NCBI GenBank assembly: GCA_001724265.1
Contig: MEDY01000042.1
Span: 248,001 to 312,000, forward strand
DNA length: 64,000 bases
Direction of reading: 5' to 3'
Source of the DNA: Rhizaria sp. SCN 62-66
Lineage: Eukaryota; Rhizaria, unplaced
Part shown: piece after piece, positions 20,430-33,066 of the stretch
Numbering within the stretch: position 1 is the first letter of the stretch
How the letters are laid out: each line of letters opens with the position of its first letter
Made by a program: the position numbers and the translations under genes
The notes under the pieces: generated by a model
The model's input: only the letters and a program-made list of their open reading frames with translations
What the model was told of the DNA's origin: nothing
Databases searched by the model: none

Positions 20430-21314
20430 ATGAGTGTTCACAATAAGGCATCCTGCCTTTTTGTGTTTCTGGCTCTCCTCGTGAGCTGGTACGTCCCTCC
20501 TTTCCCCCTCTATCCAACTCATCGCCTCCCGGTCTCTCGAACGCTCTGTAGCCCTCTAGTCTTTTTACCCGCTCACCAAACCTCTTTCTCTGTTTACTTT
20601 GTCCTTTATTCTAGGTTTGGCGTGGCCTTCGCCGAGTCCGAGAGCATTCTCTCGAAGCTCCAGCGTGGCTCCACCTTCACCAATACCAAGTCAGCCCCCA
20701 ATCTCAGTACCGGCCCTGGTCCTGCCTCTGCTTCCGCCTCCCCGTATATGCCGGCCAACGCCGCCCCCGCGCCGCACATGCCCCTGCTGCCCGACCTGTC
20801 CGAGGATGACATTTTCTCTTTCCTCGAGCAGGCCCGCGTCCTCACGGGCCGCAAGCAGCCCGTCCCCGCTGCTAACGCTGACGCGGACGCAGGCGCCTCG
20901 TTCGCTGAGAGCGGCGCTTCCGCGAAGGCGGGCGTGAAGGACGGTGGCGCGCCCCCCGTCGCGCCGTGGATGTACATGAACACCATGGATCCCCCTCTCT
21001 GGCTGCGGTTCAACCTCTCGTCCGTGTCCGGCATGCCGACGACGCGCCCGCCGCCCGTGCCGGCCATGCTTCCGCCGCCGCCGCCGGTGATGTTCCCCGA
21101 GTTCTCATACACGCGCCCCATGCAGGGCCCCTACGCGCCCGCGCGCACGGCCGTGCCGGCGTACTCGATGTCGTCGCCGCCGCCCGTACCGGCCGCGCAG
21201 TGGATTCCGCTGTCAGCCTACATCCAGCCGCCCGGCGATAGCCCCAACCCGGAGCTCGTCGAGATGACCAGGGACGCCGTCGCCAACGAGAACGCGGCCG
21301 CTGGCAAGTTCTGA
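20430..21314 (+). CDS. Small secreted Pro-rich protein, unknown function
   Basis: Exons 20430-20488 and 20615-21314 give 252 residues; the intron starts GTACGT and ends CTAG. Residues 1-26 form a clear signal peptide: a short polar start, the hydrophobic stretch CLFVFLALLVSWFGVA, then FAES with probable cleavage after Ala. The mature part has no cysteine and no membrane segment, so a soluble secreted, vacuolar or cell-surface protein is likely. It includes one short helical, acidic stretch (LPDLSEDDIFSFLEQARVL, ~83-101). A Pro-rich second half follows, with repeated PPPVP and PPPPPVMFP motifs, ending PNPELVEMTRDAVANEN. I recognise no family. The intron sits within the signal peptide coding region. 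Confidence 0.8.
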   Translation: MSVHNKASCLFVFLALLVSWYVPPFPLYPTHRLPVSRTLCSPLVFLPAHQTSFSVYFVLYSRFGVAFAESESILSKLQRGSTFTNTKSAPNLSTGPGPASASASPYMPANAAPAPHMPLLPDLSEDDIFSFLEQARVLTGRKQPVPAANADADAGASFAESGASAKAGVKDGGAPPVAPWMYMNTMDPPLWLRFNLSSVSGMPTTRPPPVPAMLPPPPPVMFPEFSYTRPMQGPYAPARTAVPAYSMSSPPPVPAAQWIPLSAYIQPPGDSPNPELVEMTRDAVANENAAAGKF

Positions 21315-22388
21315 TGAGCTCTGAGGAGCGCTGCGTTCTGAGTCTGCTTGAGGTTCCGATGTGTTGTCGTGTATGTATGTATGCTTTTGAGTGTGCTTTT
21401 GGTTGTGCTCAAAGCGAGCAAAGCGCTACTCATGCACGCAAAAAGAGTCACACTGCTGTGGCTCGTTAGTTTCATAGTTTTGTTCATTTATTGATTGGTT
21501 TCAAAATAATACAAGTATACTTTCGTAACACTATGCATATCTGTACATGCTGAGTGTCTCTGACTTCGGAGAAACAGCGATTATAGGACACGAAACCGGC
21601 TGATGAAGAATTTGCTGCGTCGTTTTGTTTGTTGTGATGCTAGACGCAAAAATAAAATGTGCATGAAAGTGAGACCGAGAGCAAAAAGAAAGACAATCGT
21701 GCGTTACGCTGCGTGGCGAGGGGCCAAAAAAAAATGCTTGCAACACGACGCATTTCCCGCGTAGTCACCTACCGCAGTACTTAGCGCGCCCAACGGTGTT
21801 TAACTTCAGAGAGCGGACGGGATCTGGTGTTTTTTCATCGTGGTATGATCGCAAGCTGAATGCAGACAACATATTTTGTGTATTTATATCATTTAAAAAT
21901 ACCTCCAATTCATCCCCCCAAGTTGCTTGTGTTCCTTTGTCTCACAAAATCCATATGTGGTATCAACGCAATGGAAGGCGAGCGAACACATTCACAAGAA
22001 GAGAGTAGTCAGATTACTCAACGCATTACGACACAATGCTTATGAGTGACTCTTGCTGTTACCAAGTCAGTCGTCGCTGCCGCACAACGATCGCACCACG
22101 ACGCTCATCAAAGCCCTTCTTCACGTCTCGAGATCAGAAATAAACAAACACATCGAAGACATTCGACTGAATGACGTTGTTGTATTGATGTCTTGAAAAT
22201 AGTCCACACAGACGGGCACACACAGAGCAAAGGCCCGAGCATTGCGCACAAGCTTATAACCAATATCAATGCCCATATTTTTACATTTTCAAAGGACACA
22301 AATGATGATACCCACACTCCAAATCATATTTGCAGTGCTTGCATAATGGTTTTCGTTAAGTGCGAAGAACCCGAGATCATTGACGCAT
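21315..22388. other. Long convergent intergenic region
   Basis: 1.07 kb between the TGA of the secreted protein gene and the TGA of the MRH gene. It is AT-rich apart from a GC-richer patch at 21745-21795 that contains GTACTTAG. Short ORFs here lack coding composition. No tRNA or snRNA could be identified. Confidence 0.5.
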
Positions 22389-23419
22389 TCACGCATCCGT
22401 ATCGGTCTGCGAGCCGTATGTGGCGTGCCCGGCGTCGCCCGCGGCGCCCGCCTTGCCGCCGCAGACCTTGCTCTTGGTGAAGAGGCAGCCTGCCTTGACG
22501 TTGTCAAGGCATGCGGCCCACATGGCCCGCTGCGGGCACGCCTCGAGGCCGAGCTTGGCCCCGCGCCGCTTCCAGTTGTACAGACAGCCCAGCGCGACGT
22601 AGACGAACGAGACGGAGAGCAGGATGATGATGAAGATCCAGCCGCCCGAGAGCCCTGAGTCGGCGGAGGCGGGGCAGCCGGCCGGGTGCTGCTGGGTGAA
22701 CTGGATGTGGTAGGGGTTGTTGGTGACCAGCGTCGACTTGGCCTCGCCGGCGGCCTTGGAGCAGGTGAGCGTGATAACGAGGGTCATGGCGCCGTAGAAG
22801 TCGTCCTCCAGGTTGCTGATCTCCAGCTCCACACCGTTCGGGATCGTCTTGGCGATCGAGATGTCGTCCTGAGTTTGGAAACGCGCGAGCGAGACGTAAT
22901 CGCTGTTGTCGGGGGTGATGCAAAAGGCAGCCTTGTCCGTCGTGCACCGCGGGGTGACCGGGGCAAGGCCGCAAAAGCGGTAGTGGAGGCGGAAGCGCTC
23001 GTCGGGCAGCGCGGCCGCGGTGAGCGCGGTTGAGGAGGAGGAGTTGGAGAGCTTCTCAGAGTGGTAGGGGTCGCTGGAGGGGGAGTTAGAAAAGGCCTGG
23101 GCCATTCCGATAATGAAGATCTCCTTGCTCAACGAAGAGAAATCAAAGCGGTCGCCTGTAGTGGAATGATAAACCATGGTGGGAACACGTAAGCGATGTG
23201 TTAGACGAGTAAATATGCATTTGCAGGAAAAAAAAAAGGGCGATGACGCAAGAAGGAGCTTGACTAATGGTCACGTTGCCGTGCGTATTAATAAGCCGCT
23301 TTATACCTATACTACTGTACAGTACCTTCTTTGGTAATAACGACACATCCGGCCGTAACAGGGCTCACAAGCGCCACCGCGGCAAGGGCAAATGCGAGTA
23401 AGACAGTAGACCAACGCAT
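22389..23419 (-). CDS. MRH/ATG27-like type I membrane protein (mannose-6-phosphate receptor homology)
   Basis: Probably a cargo receptor cycling between Golgi, endosomes and vacuole, as for ATG27 and cation-dependent M6P receptors. Exons 23419-23326 and 23155-22389 give 286 residues; the intron starts GTACTG. Residues 1-23 are a signal peptide (MRWSTVLLAFALAAVALVSP). The lumenal part has the MRH layout: GDRFDFSSL (~32-40, the family's D-L-S-P-L position) and cysteines at ~93, 102, 110, 163 and 192. VITLTCSK and YHIQF...AGC match the last strands of M6P receptors. A single membrane span at ~202-224 (GGWIFIIILLSVSFVYVALG) is followed by a short tail with the ATG27-like order NWKRRGAKLG...ACPQRAMWAACLDNVKAGCLF. 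Whether the four sugar-binding residues are kept cannot be judged by eye. Confidence 0.8.
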
Positions 23420-23839
23420 CGAACGAGAGAGGCTCGGCTTGCGCTGTGGTTGCGAGGTAAGGAGGGGGATTACGTGCTTTGTTGTGAGACGAGGAAAATG
23501 AAACAGAAGGTGTAATTTACGGAAAATGTAGGACATACAATTTAATCTCCATACACTGAATTGCAATAGAAAAGACGATCAATCTACAGAGTACACTTCT
23601 GTTTCTTCTCGGCGCGACGTCGTTTTCGGCGGCCAAGGGGTCCCTCTGTGTTCAGATTGACTGACTGCAAAATGCCGCCTCATAACAACACCAAATCTTC
23701 GCAAGTGACGCTAATCTTGGCGTATCTTATGCATTTTTTACACAAAAACACCATATTTCAATTATATCTCATATAACTTTCTTTATCGCTTGCAGCAGCA
23801 GGTCCCTTCCCCCAGTCTGGCCACCGCCCCACCCGCCCC
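23420..23839. other. Divergent promoter region of the MRH gene and the 23840 gene
   Basis: AT-rich. A good acceptor-like sequence (CTTTATCGCTTGCAG, 23781-23795) precedes the 23840 start, so a 5' untranslated exon with an intron is possible. The promoter element seen elsewhere is not clearly present. Confidence 0.45.
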
Positions 23840-26800
23840 ATGGCTTCCCCCGCGCCCCCCGCGGCGGCCCACGGCGCCCTCAGCGGCGGCAGCGGCGCCG
23901 GCGACGGGCCCGCGTTTGCGCCCGTTACGCGCGTGCTTACCCCGAGCCACTACGCCGCCGTGCTGGCCCTGGCACCGCGCCTGCCCCGCTTCTTCGCAGC
24001 GCTCGGCACGCTGGATCTCTTCGCTGCCGCTGCAGTGCTTACGGAGTGTCCCTCGCTGCCCGTTGCTGCGCACGGCCACGGCGCAGTTGCAGTGGCGCCG
24101 CGCACGTGGCAAGAGATAACGTCATCGCTGACGCAGTTGTTGCGGTGCGTGTCGGTGTATTACCGGCACGTGTTCATTCAGACGCGCCGCGCCAACGACG
24201 TCACGAAGATGTTCTCACAGACCGCGATCGCGCTGCATTATCTCATCGGGGCGTTTTCAACCGCCGTCGAGATGACCAACGCGTACCGCTCCACTTACAC
24301 CATGAACAACAATAACAACACGCACATCAATGGCGCCAATAGTCCTCTCAGCAAGAGCCCTAACGCCGCGACAGAGGCCGTCGACGCGACGATCGCGATG
24401 CTAGACTCGTCCCTGACTCTGCTAGCGTCTGCTTCATCGATCACGCACACGTTTTCGTCCGTGATGCTGCTGTATAAGGCTCTCGCGGACGCGTGCCAGC
24501 AGGGCCCAGCGCTCACGGTCACCCCGCACGCCGTGTCCTCGAGAACGCATGGGGCCTCGGCGGCGCACTCAGGCGCGGCACATGTGGGCACCGGTGCCAG
24601 CTCCTCCACTGGAACGGCTGCAAATGCGAACACCGTCCACATGACGGCGGCGGCGCAGTCAAGCACTCCCAGTCGGACGCCGACTGCGAGTGGCAACATC
24701 ACCAGGAACAACAGCAGTAACAGTATTAGCAGTTTCAACGACAATTTCACCGGAACTGGCAGTGTTTACATTGCAGGTCGCTATAGCGAGAACTCTGCAT
24801 ATGTGAGCTCTAATTCAAACATGAGCTCTAACGCAAGTAGCGGAACTCAGGCAAGTACACATGCTGGTATGAATGCAAGTACGCAGGCTCGTTCGCACGA
24901 CACACACAGTGGCAGTGTCGGGATGACGCGTGCTGATCAGCTCGTGAACAGCATTGAAGCACGGCTGGTGCAGCTGCGGTCGCAAGGGCAGCAGCTGCGC
25001 TTACAGTTGCTGCCCAGGAACAACAACAGCAGCAGCAACAGTGCCAGTATGTTACAGTCACAGTCTGACATTGCCAGCACTTGTACCGGCGACCGGGGGA
25101 AGCAGCGGCAGCAACAGCAACAACAGCAAGAGCTAGAGCAAGAGCAGGAGCAGGAGCAGCAGCTGCAGCAGCTGCAGCAGCAACAACGCGAGCGGCGTGA
25201 CCATGAGCAGCACCAACAGCACCAACAACAGCAGCTTCAGTCTCGCTCGTCTCTTGGCGGGCGGCTTAACTTCCACAACCCGCGGTTAAACTTGGCCAAC
25301 CGGCATATCAGGGGGTATGGTGTTGGTCCGACTGCAGCAACAGCAACCGAAAACACCGTATTGTCAATGTCATCTGCAAACGCGCCGAGTAGCAATACCA
25401 CGACCAACGCAGCGATCACTAGCTCTGACATGTACGCTGAGAGCTCATCAGTCGCTCTTGTCAGCCCCGTTAACAGTCGCTCTAGCAGCGCTATGAGCGT
25501 TAACGACGCCTCCGATTTCACTGCGCAGGCGCAGCAGTTGCAGGCGCAGCAGGCACAGGTGCAACCGCAGTCGCTGCTCATGATGGCGGGGCCGAATGCG
25601 CCGCTGCCACCCACAGTCGCCGGGATCACGGTCGCAGCGAACAGCAGCAACAACAACAACAATAACAACATCGATTTCGACTTTGCAGTGTCTAATGTCA
25701 CCGGCGACAGTGCTCTGCTCACAGTCGCTGATGTGCCCACGGTCCCTTCGGCCATCCCCCCAACAGTGCCTCTGTCCAGCGTCATCATCACTGTGCCAAA
25801 CCCAGTTGCGAATAGTAATACTGGCGTGAGCACTACTAAGATCAATAACAACGCCAGGAGTCGTGTACATGTCAACACCGACCAAGATGCTGCGGCGATT
25901 GCGGCTGACACTGCTGTTGGTGCCGTGAAGCAAGAGAAAGTTGCTTCAGCCACGCTGTCTCGGCTACTGGCGCTGAGCGCTGGCATTAATACCGGCTCTG
26001 AGCTGCTTGATCCTGCCCTCGTTATTGGTAAAGAGGAGACGCTAGCCACGCAAATCCTTACTCACGACGACAAACTCGTCGCGCTCAGTGCAACTCTCAG
26101 CGCCCCCTTACCCAGCGCGAGTCTAAGCAGGTACTTGCACACCCGAGCGGCGGCCCTTACCCGCGCGCTCGCGCTCGCGCGCGCACTGCAGCGGCGGCAG
26201 CGGCTGGCGCTGTACGGCGCGGCTACTGCGGCGGCGGTGCTGGAGCTCGCCGTGCCGGGTTTATTAGGCGGACACAGTGCGCTGGACAGACTGGCGACGC
26301 ATGTTGCGGCTGAGGTTAACCTGATTCGGCGCGCCATCGGGCTATACGTACGTTTTCACGATATTTTCCGCTAGTTTTATTATATCTTCATTTGGAACAC
26401 TATGATTGTTGGTTTATGCTATTTATGAAGGCTATCTGATTTTGCTTTTGTCTTTCGCTTCATTTCTGGTATTGTGTGCAGATTTTGATGACTGAGCATG
26501 CTTCTCAAAAGTTGTTGTTATCTCTTACGCTGACGCGTACAAAGCTGCTACACTGGCTGTTAACGCTTGTTACGCCTTCGAATATCAACGGCGCTGTTCT
26601 GTCTGCCCTAGATCTAAATGTTTCCAGTGGTGTAAATGTCCAAACCCCCCTAGACTTAGACATCTACGAAATCCCTCCCTTAGACAGCTACCTTGGCCGC
26701 AACATGTACTACTTGCCTGCCGATAACAGCAGCGACATTAACAACGGCAGCAAAGTTAGGTCGCCGCTGCCGTCCCCCACTTACCCTGGCACTTACCCCA

Positions 26801-29800
26801 GTACTCGCCTGAACCACACGAACACGCTGGGCGATAGCTCGAATCCCAATGCGAATACCGCTGTTACGATGACTGCAGCAGGAGCAGCAGCGACAGGAGC
26901 GGCAAGGCCGATGCTTCCGGCGTGTTTTTCCTTCTTCTCGTTCTTCCTATCGAATGTTGCCGCGCGTACCACGCTTTTATCTCACCCTGCCCTCTCAGCT
27001 CACGTGTTGCGGCCGCTGACCGCGCTTTTGCCGACTCCACCAGCCCCCGCGATGCCAATCAGCAGCGCTAGCGCCGGCGCAAACGGCGGCAAGAGCGCTG
27101 TTGCGAGTCCCCAAAGCCCCCATCTGCACCATAACCACCACCATTACTTCAGTAACTCTAGTGCAAGCGCGGGAAGCCCGAACAACACGGCAAGAAGTCT
27201 CAACACAGCTGCGGCGGCAGTGAACCCGTCTCCGACCGCAGTTGCGCCAGTACTGGCACCGGCCACATCAACATCAGCAGCGGCATTAGCGGCGGCTATA
27301 ACTGTGCCGATCGCGCCCGGCTTCGCTGCGACCGCGGCCGCCGCGACCGCCCACAGTCGCCTGCTGCCGCTGCTGTCATACCGCGCGCGCTCGGCGCTGC
27401 TGCCGCCGCTGCAGACGCCGCTGCTCGTGCCCGTGACCGAGGCCGCGGCGGTGGCGGAGGCGCTGGCGCTGTGCGCGCTCGGCAGCGGCGGCAGCGGCGG
27501 CGGGGCGACTAAGTACCACAGTCGGGGTACTTACATGGGTAAGGGGGATGATACTGCGCCTCTGAGTGGCGGAAGTGACGCAGTGCCATATGGCAGTCAC
27601 CAGATCAGTGTCACTGGCCGTAGAAACGTAAGGAAGGGTGTCGTTGAGCCACCGATGTCGTTAGCTGGCTTTGCTGCTGCGGCTGCCGCGTCATCAAGTA
27701 CCGCAGCGACTAATGCCGCAAACATTCCCACTACAAACACGCACAGCTCCAGCGTCAACACAGGAGCTAACGCGATTACGAGCACTCGCAATAATAAGAA
27801 CAACGGAACCCACTTTAACTTTGGTATTGGTGGTTCTGGTGATAATACGCCTGATATTAATGCTAATGCTGCTGCTTTGACGAGTCCGTCGAAGCACTTG
27901 CAGTCACAACCGCAGGCCGCAACGACTCCGAAGAGCAGCGCGAGTAACCATGCGAACGTGAGCGCAAACGCTGTTGCTTCGAATACCGCGTTGCTGAACA
28001 CGAATGTCACAACTCTGACCACGTTAACAACCACTGCAGCGACCGTGGCGACAGTACTGTCACCCGAGCTGCTCATCGTCAGCAGCAACAACTCCGACCT
28101 GACTAGTAGCGCGACCGACCAAAGCTTACTCGTAGCCCCGGGAGTCAGCGATGACACTGTAAGTGCGAACAATGTAAGTCCCCTGGGTGATGGGTGGTTT
28201 ACAGTGCCCTTCAACAACCCTCGACTTTTCGACAGCTCAGAGGAGTCTAAGTGCCAAGGATACTTAGATTCGCAGAGAGTTGGTGGGATCAACCGCAACG
28301 ATAGTGATGCCATTGATGGCGCTTTCACTGAAGACGTCAGCGGGTTGATTTGGGGTCTCGATGCAACCCCTTTGCTTGAAGATGATGAGAAAGATCCGAA
28401 TTCCAACGGCACTCTTAACATTAGTGCGCTCGCTAATGTTGCCACGGGTGTCGACCCAACCGCGCAGCCTCAGCCTCAGCCTCAGCCTCAATTTCAATCG
28501 CAGTCTCAACCTCAGACCCAGACCCAAGCGCTGTCGCAGTCGCAAGCTCCACAGTCGTTGCCGCTGCCTCTGTCTCACTTGGCGCTGCACTTGCCCACCA
28601 CGCACCTCTGGTCGCACCCGGCCTCGGTCGTCCCTGGCCTCACGGCGGCGTACGCTAACCCGCAGACGTTCGCGGTGGCCGCGGACGCGCAGTCGGCCGT
28701 ACTGTCGGTGCGCAGCGGCTCGCACCTCGTCATGCTGCCAGCCGCGGGGGCGACCAAGGAGCGCGAGCGGGAGAGGCTGCTGGAGAAAGAGCGAGAGAAA
28801 GAACGCGAGAAAGAGCGTGAGAAGGAAAAGGAGAAGGAGAAAGAGCGTGAACGTAGGATGTCGAATGCAAATCCCACAGCTGCAGCTGTCGACTCTTCGA
28901 TTCACGATCATGCTCTTAGTCTTAACGGAACTGCAGCGAGCAATGATAACGTATATAGTGCCACTCCTGGCGTTGAAAGTGGCGAGATTATAAGTGGCTT
29001 CGACACGGAGGATTCCATGGCCAATGTTGCTTTGACGCTGCCTCTAACGTCACTGCTCGCTCAATTGCGCAGTTCTTTGCCTTTCACAGCGCCATCAAAG
29101 CTGCTTTTAGTTACAGCCGCTGCGTTGGCCGCCGCCACCGCACCTTCAGCACTCGCGCCTGCGCCAGCGCCTGCGTATATGCACGCTTACGATCTAAGTA
29201 CTGCGAGCGCAAACAAGGGTCTGGGTTCAGGTGCAAGTGCCGCCAGCAATAGTGCCACCACCAGTGCATCTGAGCGCCTACCTTTCAGTACCTCTAGCAC
29301 TCCTGTCGCGAGCGCAAGTGTAAGTAGCCCGCCGCCGGTGATTGCAAGTGCATCCGTTAATGTAGGTAGCAGCGCTGTGCGCGAGTTTGAAAACACACGG
29401 CTTGAGGCAATCGTGTTTTTGCGCGCTGCCTACGAGTACTACTTGCAATACCAGCAGCAACAAAAACAAGAGCAGGGCCTGTCACAGCCGCAGAAACAGC
29501 AACACAGTATGTCTTTGCTGTTCTCCGTGTGGGACATTTTGTTCAACGGGCGCTGCTTTTCCCTCATCTCCCGGCTCTTCAGCTGGCTGCAACACGCTTT
29601 GGACTGCGAGATGCAGCAGCAACAACAAAAGCAACTGCAGCGTCAGAATGTTGCGCGCATGCCATCGCAGTCGAAGGGCCGCCGCGGCAGCACGCTCACA
29701 CCGGCGCCAGGGGTACTCAGAGCGGGCAGAGACTCGGCCAGCGCTTCTGCCGCCACGTCGGCAACAACTGCTTTTGACTCTGTTACGGATGCGAACCTCA

Positions 29801-32580
29801 ACACTGCCAATCTCAACACAGCGAATCTCAGTGCTGCTGCAAGTGCGACCCAAGGCGTTGCGCAGACTCCGAAACTGACTAGTGCGAGCTCAAGTAGCGC
29901 TAACAATAATATCCGTGTTGCAGCTGCCGCGTCTGCTGTTCCGACTTTCGACCAGACATCAAAGTCCCCGGTCACATCTAAGGATCAAAAAGACATGATG
30001 TCAGTCTCTGCTGCTTTGGCGGCGACCGCGACCTCGTCTAAGTACCTTCCGCCTCTTAGATCCCTTCTCAGCACTTACAAGCCCGAGTTCAAGAACCAGT
30101 TCACGTCGCTCGGCAACAACTACCACGCGAGTCTGGCCCGGTTCTACCTCATGCACGCGCTCCCGACTCGCGCCCCTGCGACTGCGCCGACTGGCCACAA
30201 CAACAACAGCAGCAGCAGCAGCAGCTTGAACGCCGCTGGCGCGAGCGCTGCGAGCTCTGGTGGGAACGCTTCCGGCGCTCATGGCACTAGCGACGGCGAC
30301 AGCGATAGAGATGACAGCAGCGACAGTTACGGCGACGGCAATAGCAGCGGCAATCGCGGTGCCGGCAGCAGTGCGTTTGACAGTGACGCTGACAGCGACT
30401 GTGACGGTGCGCGTAATGCAGAGATGAAGGCGTCGATTGCTGGCCACCCGAACGCGATTCTGTTTATCGGTCTTTTCGCTGACTGTGATTACTACGACGA
30501 CAACGATAAGAATAACAATGCTGTAAGTCGGAAGCAACACAAGCCGAGTTGTCCCTACTCCACCACCAGTCTGGGTCTGGGTGAAAGCAATGGAGGTGCC
30601 CGTCAGTCAACCCAGTACATCGACAAACTTTTTCGCCACCTTGTCCGTCATTCTATGCTTTCGCCATGGCCAGCAACAGCAACAACAGCTGCAGCCACGG
30701 TAACGCGCAAGAGCGGTCCGTTTACCAGCCGTCGTGACGTAACAGAGAGTGGATCGAGCGCCAAGAAGATGGCCCGGAAAGCCCACACGCAAGGCGGAGC
30801 GAGTCGCGAGTCGAAGTACATGCGGCCCACTCATAGCTACAGCCGCCGCAGCGTCACCGTGAGCACCTCGAGTGAGAGTGAGAACCCGTTACTCAGTGGA
30901 CCTTCGCTGTACTCAATCCCGCGGAGCAGCAACAACAATAATAACAGCTTGGGCAATGCGGTGGCTGGTGCTAGTTCCATCGCGCATAAGAATGCTGTTT
31001 TACCTGAGTTCTTTGGTTCTTTCAAGCTTCTAACCGCTATCCCTGCTCCTCCTGCTGCTTGCCACTACCCTGACATCCTGCAAGTGTTGCTCCGCGCGAG
31101 GCCGCCTCGGGCACGGCTTAACTTTGAAACACAGGCCGCATACGGCGTCAGTGATAAGGGCCAAGTGACAGCAGTGGCACCGAATGCAAGTGACAGCACT
31201 GCTGGTGATTGTGATTGTGCCGGTAGCACGAGTCGCCGGAGTGAGTACGGACGGCAGCATCCGCAACAGCAACAGCCAGGAGCAGCGGCAACAACAACGA
31301 GGACGACAGCGTTAACTGCGGGCACGATTCCGACGTACGATGACTATCCTGCTTTTGCCTCAGCTGACAAAGCGAACTCTTCGCAGCCTGCCACACTCAC
31401 TGAGTTTCTGCGAACAGCGTTGGTGCCTTCTGTGGGCTATCATTACACACCTAATCACACCTACACTGTCACGATTCCGACTACCACGAGTCATACGTTC
31501 GCTAACAACGCTAACACCAACGCAGCCAGTAACACCGATGGCAGTGCCGTCGCTGCTGGTCTCAGGAACGGGTTTTTGTCTCCGATGACGTCAAGTTCAG
31601 GAACACACAACGCGCACGGAAGCATTTCTTACAATAACCCCCACTTTTTTACTCCGACTGGCACTCACGCGAACAGCCACACTTCCACTTACTCGAGCAA
31701 TAGCAACACAGCTTCTGCGTCTCCTGTTGCTTCTGTTGGCACAAGTGGCACCCGTGCCGGTTTTGTCTCTGTTACTGTCACGTCGACCGCAACGGCGGCT
31801 GTGCCGTACCACTTTTACCCCACAACGCTGCCGCCACCGCCTCCGCAGCCGCCGTTGCCGCATTCTATCGCCTTCACACAACCGCCCAAGAGCGCCAATA
31901 CTGATGGTAGCAGCAAAAATGCAGCGGCTGCAACAGACTCCGCCGCTGCCGCAGCTAATGAGGGCGCAAGTGGCAGTGCAGGTAAGAAGAGGAGCGGTCT
32001 CAGCGGCTTCTTCTCGAGTCTCTTCGGTGGCAGCGGTACAGCTGGGAGCAGCGCCAGTTCAACTACTTCGAGCGCCCACGCAAGTAGTTCGGGCAGTTTG
32101 GCTACTCCTGCTCCTCTCAACGATAACAATGCCGGTAGCTTGAGCGGGAGTGCCAATCTCTCACCTTTCTCCTTTATGTCACCCGCGGCAGCCAACAACA
32201 CACAGACTATCGCGACCACAGCGGATTCCACTGCGACTGACACAGGTCTCGGCGCCCCGAGCGGCGACAACCTCGACGTGCTCCGTCAGCGCCACGCCGC
32301 CGCGCTGCTCGCGCGTCTTCAGTCGCAGGGCACGCTGTTGGAAAGCCAAGCCGCCGCTCTCGAGGCGGCAGTGGCGCAGGCGAACCTGGGCCTCGTGCCC
32401 GGGGCCGGCGAGTCCGGCCCCCGGCCGTGGGTTGTCGCGCAGGTCGACGAAGGAACGTACTTGGTGCTTGCACTTAGGCCCGGAATGCGGCCGAAGGATG
32501 TCAAGCTAAGTGAGTTTGAGAAGATTGTGGAGAAGATGAGGTTTAAACTCCAGATTGAGACGATGAGGAACAAACGGTAA
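23840..32580 (+). CDS. 2868-residue low-complexity protein with helical islands, unknown function
   Basis: Two exons, 23840-26347 and 26482-32580, joined in phase 0 across a GTACGT...GCAG intron; the end is TAA. The ATG at 23840 is the first in this frame. I recognise no family. Ordered-looking islands are separated by Ser, Asn, Ala, Gln and Thr runs. They are ~30-150 (RVLTPSHYAAVLALAPRLPR and following), ~740-860 (helical, spanning the intron, ending in TRTKLLHWLLTLVTP), ~1810-1860 (FLRAAYEYYLQYQQQ and VWDILFNGRCFSLISRLFSW), and the C-terminal ~2780-2868 (PRPWVVAQVDEGTYLVLALR, then a charged helix). Between these are a poly-Gln/Glu coiled stretch (~25100-25250), QPQPQPQPQ repeats (~28460) and an alternating Glu/Arg/Lys helix at ~1595-1630. 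The island spacing suggests a scaffold of helical repeats with disordered inserts (inference). Confidence 0.75.
26348..26481 (+). other. Intron of the 23840-32580 gene
   Basis: 134 bp, AT-rich, starting GTACGTTTTC and ending GTGTGCAG. It contains in-frame stops, including a TAG at 26372. The exons on either side join Tyr to Ile without a frame change. Confidence 0.85.
27510..27534. repeat. 8-bp perfect inverted repeat TAAGTACC / GGTACTTA inside a coding exon
   Basis: TAAGTACC at 27510-27517 and GGTACTTA at 27527-27534 can form a hairpin with a 9-base loop. The same word recurs across the window in several frames and on both strands. Confidence 0.7.
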
Positions 32581-33066
32581 CAAGATATCTTTCTAACATG
32601 TACATAGATTTTTTGACGTTTTATAGCTATAGGGCAATCACAAATACATATTTATTGCTTATTTTATGAAAAATCGAATTGATTCGCATTAATTTCGGCA
32701 CTTTTCCAAACATTTTGCACCAGTCTCGTGGGGTCGATGGCGCCGCGCGTGCTGGTCAGTGTTCTGCGGTTTGCAGTTTTTGTTTTCTAACGCGATCTCG
32801 ATTGAAGTTGAGTTTCCGTTTCACGCGCTGTGTTTCGCTTCTGCGATCGTTAAGTGGTTCACAACTCTGTGATACCAACTGAAAAGTCTATTAGGTATTG
32901 ATGACACGTTATCGTATCTCTCATCTGCGCCTTTATCTTTCTGAATATCCTCATTTTGTGTGGTCCTCTTGCCCCCAGTCGCGCGACTCGTCTTCCACAC
33001 TTCCGAGCGTTCCCCAAGCCGGATTTCCCGCTTCTCAGTCGCTTCTAGTGCTGCTTCCCGCGCACC
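32581..33066. other. Intergenic region upstream of the 5-phosphatase
   Basis: AT-rich on the left, pyrimidine-rich near the ATG. An acceptor-like CTTGCCCCCAG ends at about 32979, so a 5' untranslated intron is possible. No other feature seen. Confidence 0.45.

Noticed and set aside
21796-22480. Short plus-strand ORFs in the 21315-22388 gap
   Set aside because: They are AT-rich, lack codon bias and homology, and one runs into the antisense of the MRH gene.
23674-23840. An upstream coding exon starting at the ATG at 23672 and spliced to CAG at 23796
   Set aside because: The junction would enter the frame that stops at 24119 rather than the long frame starting at 23840.
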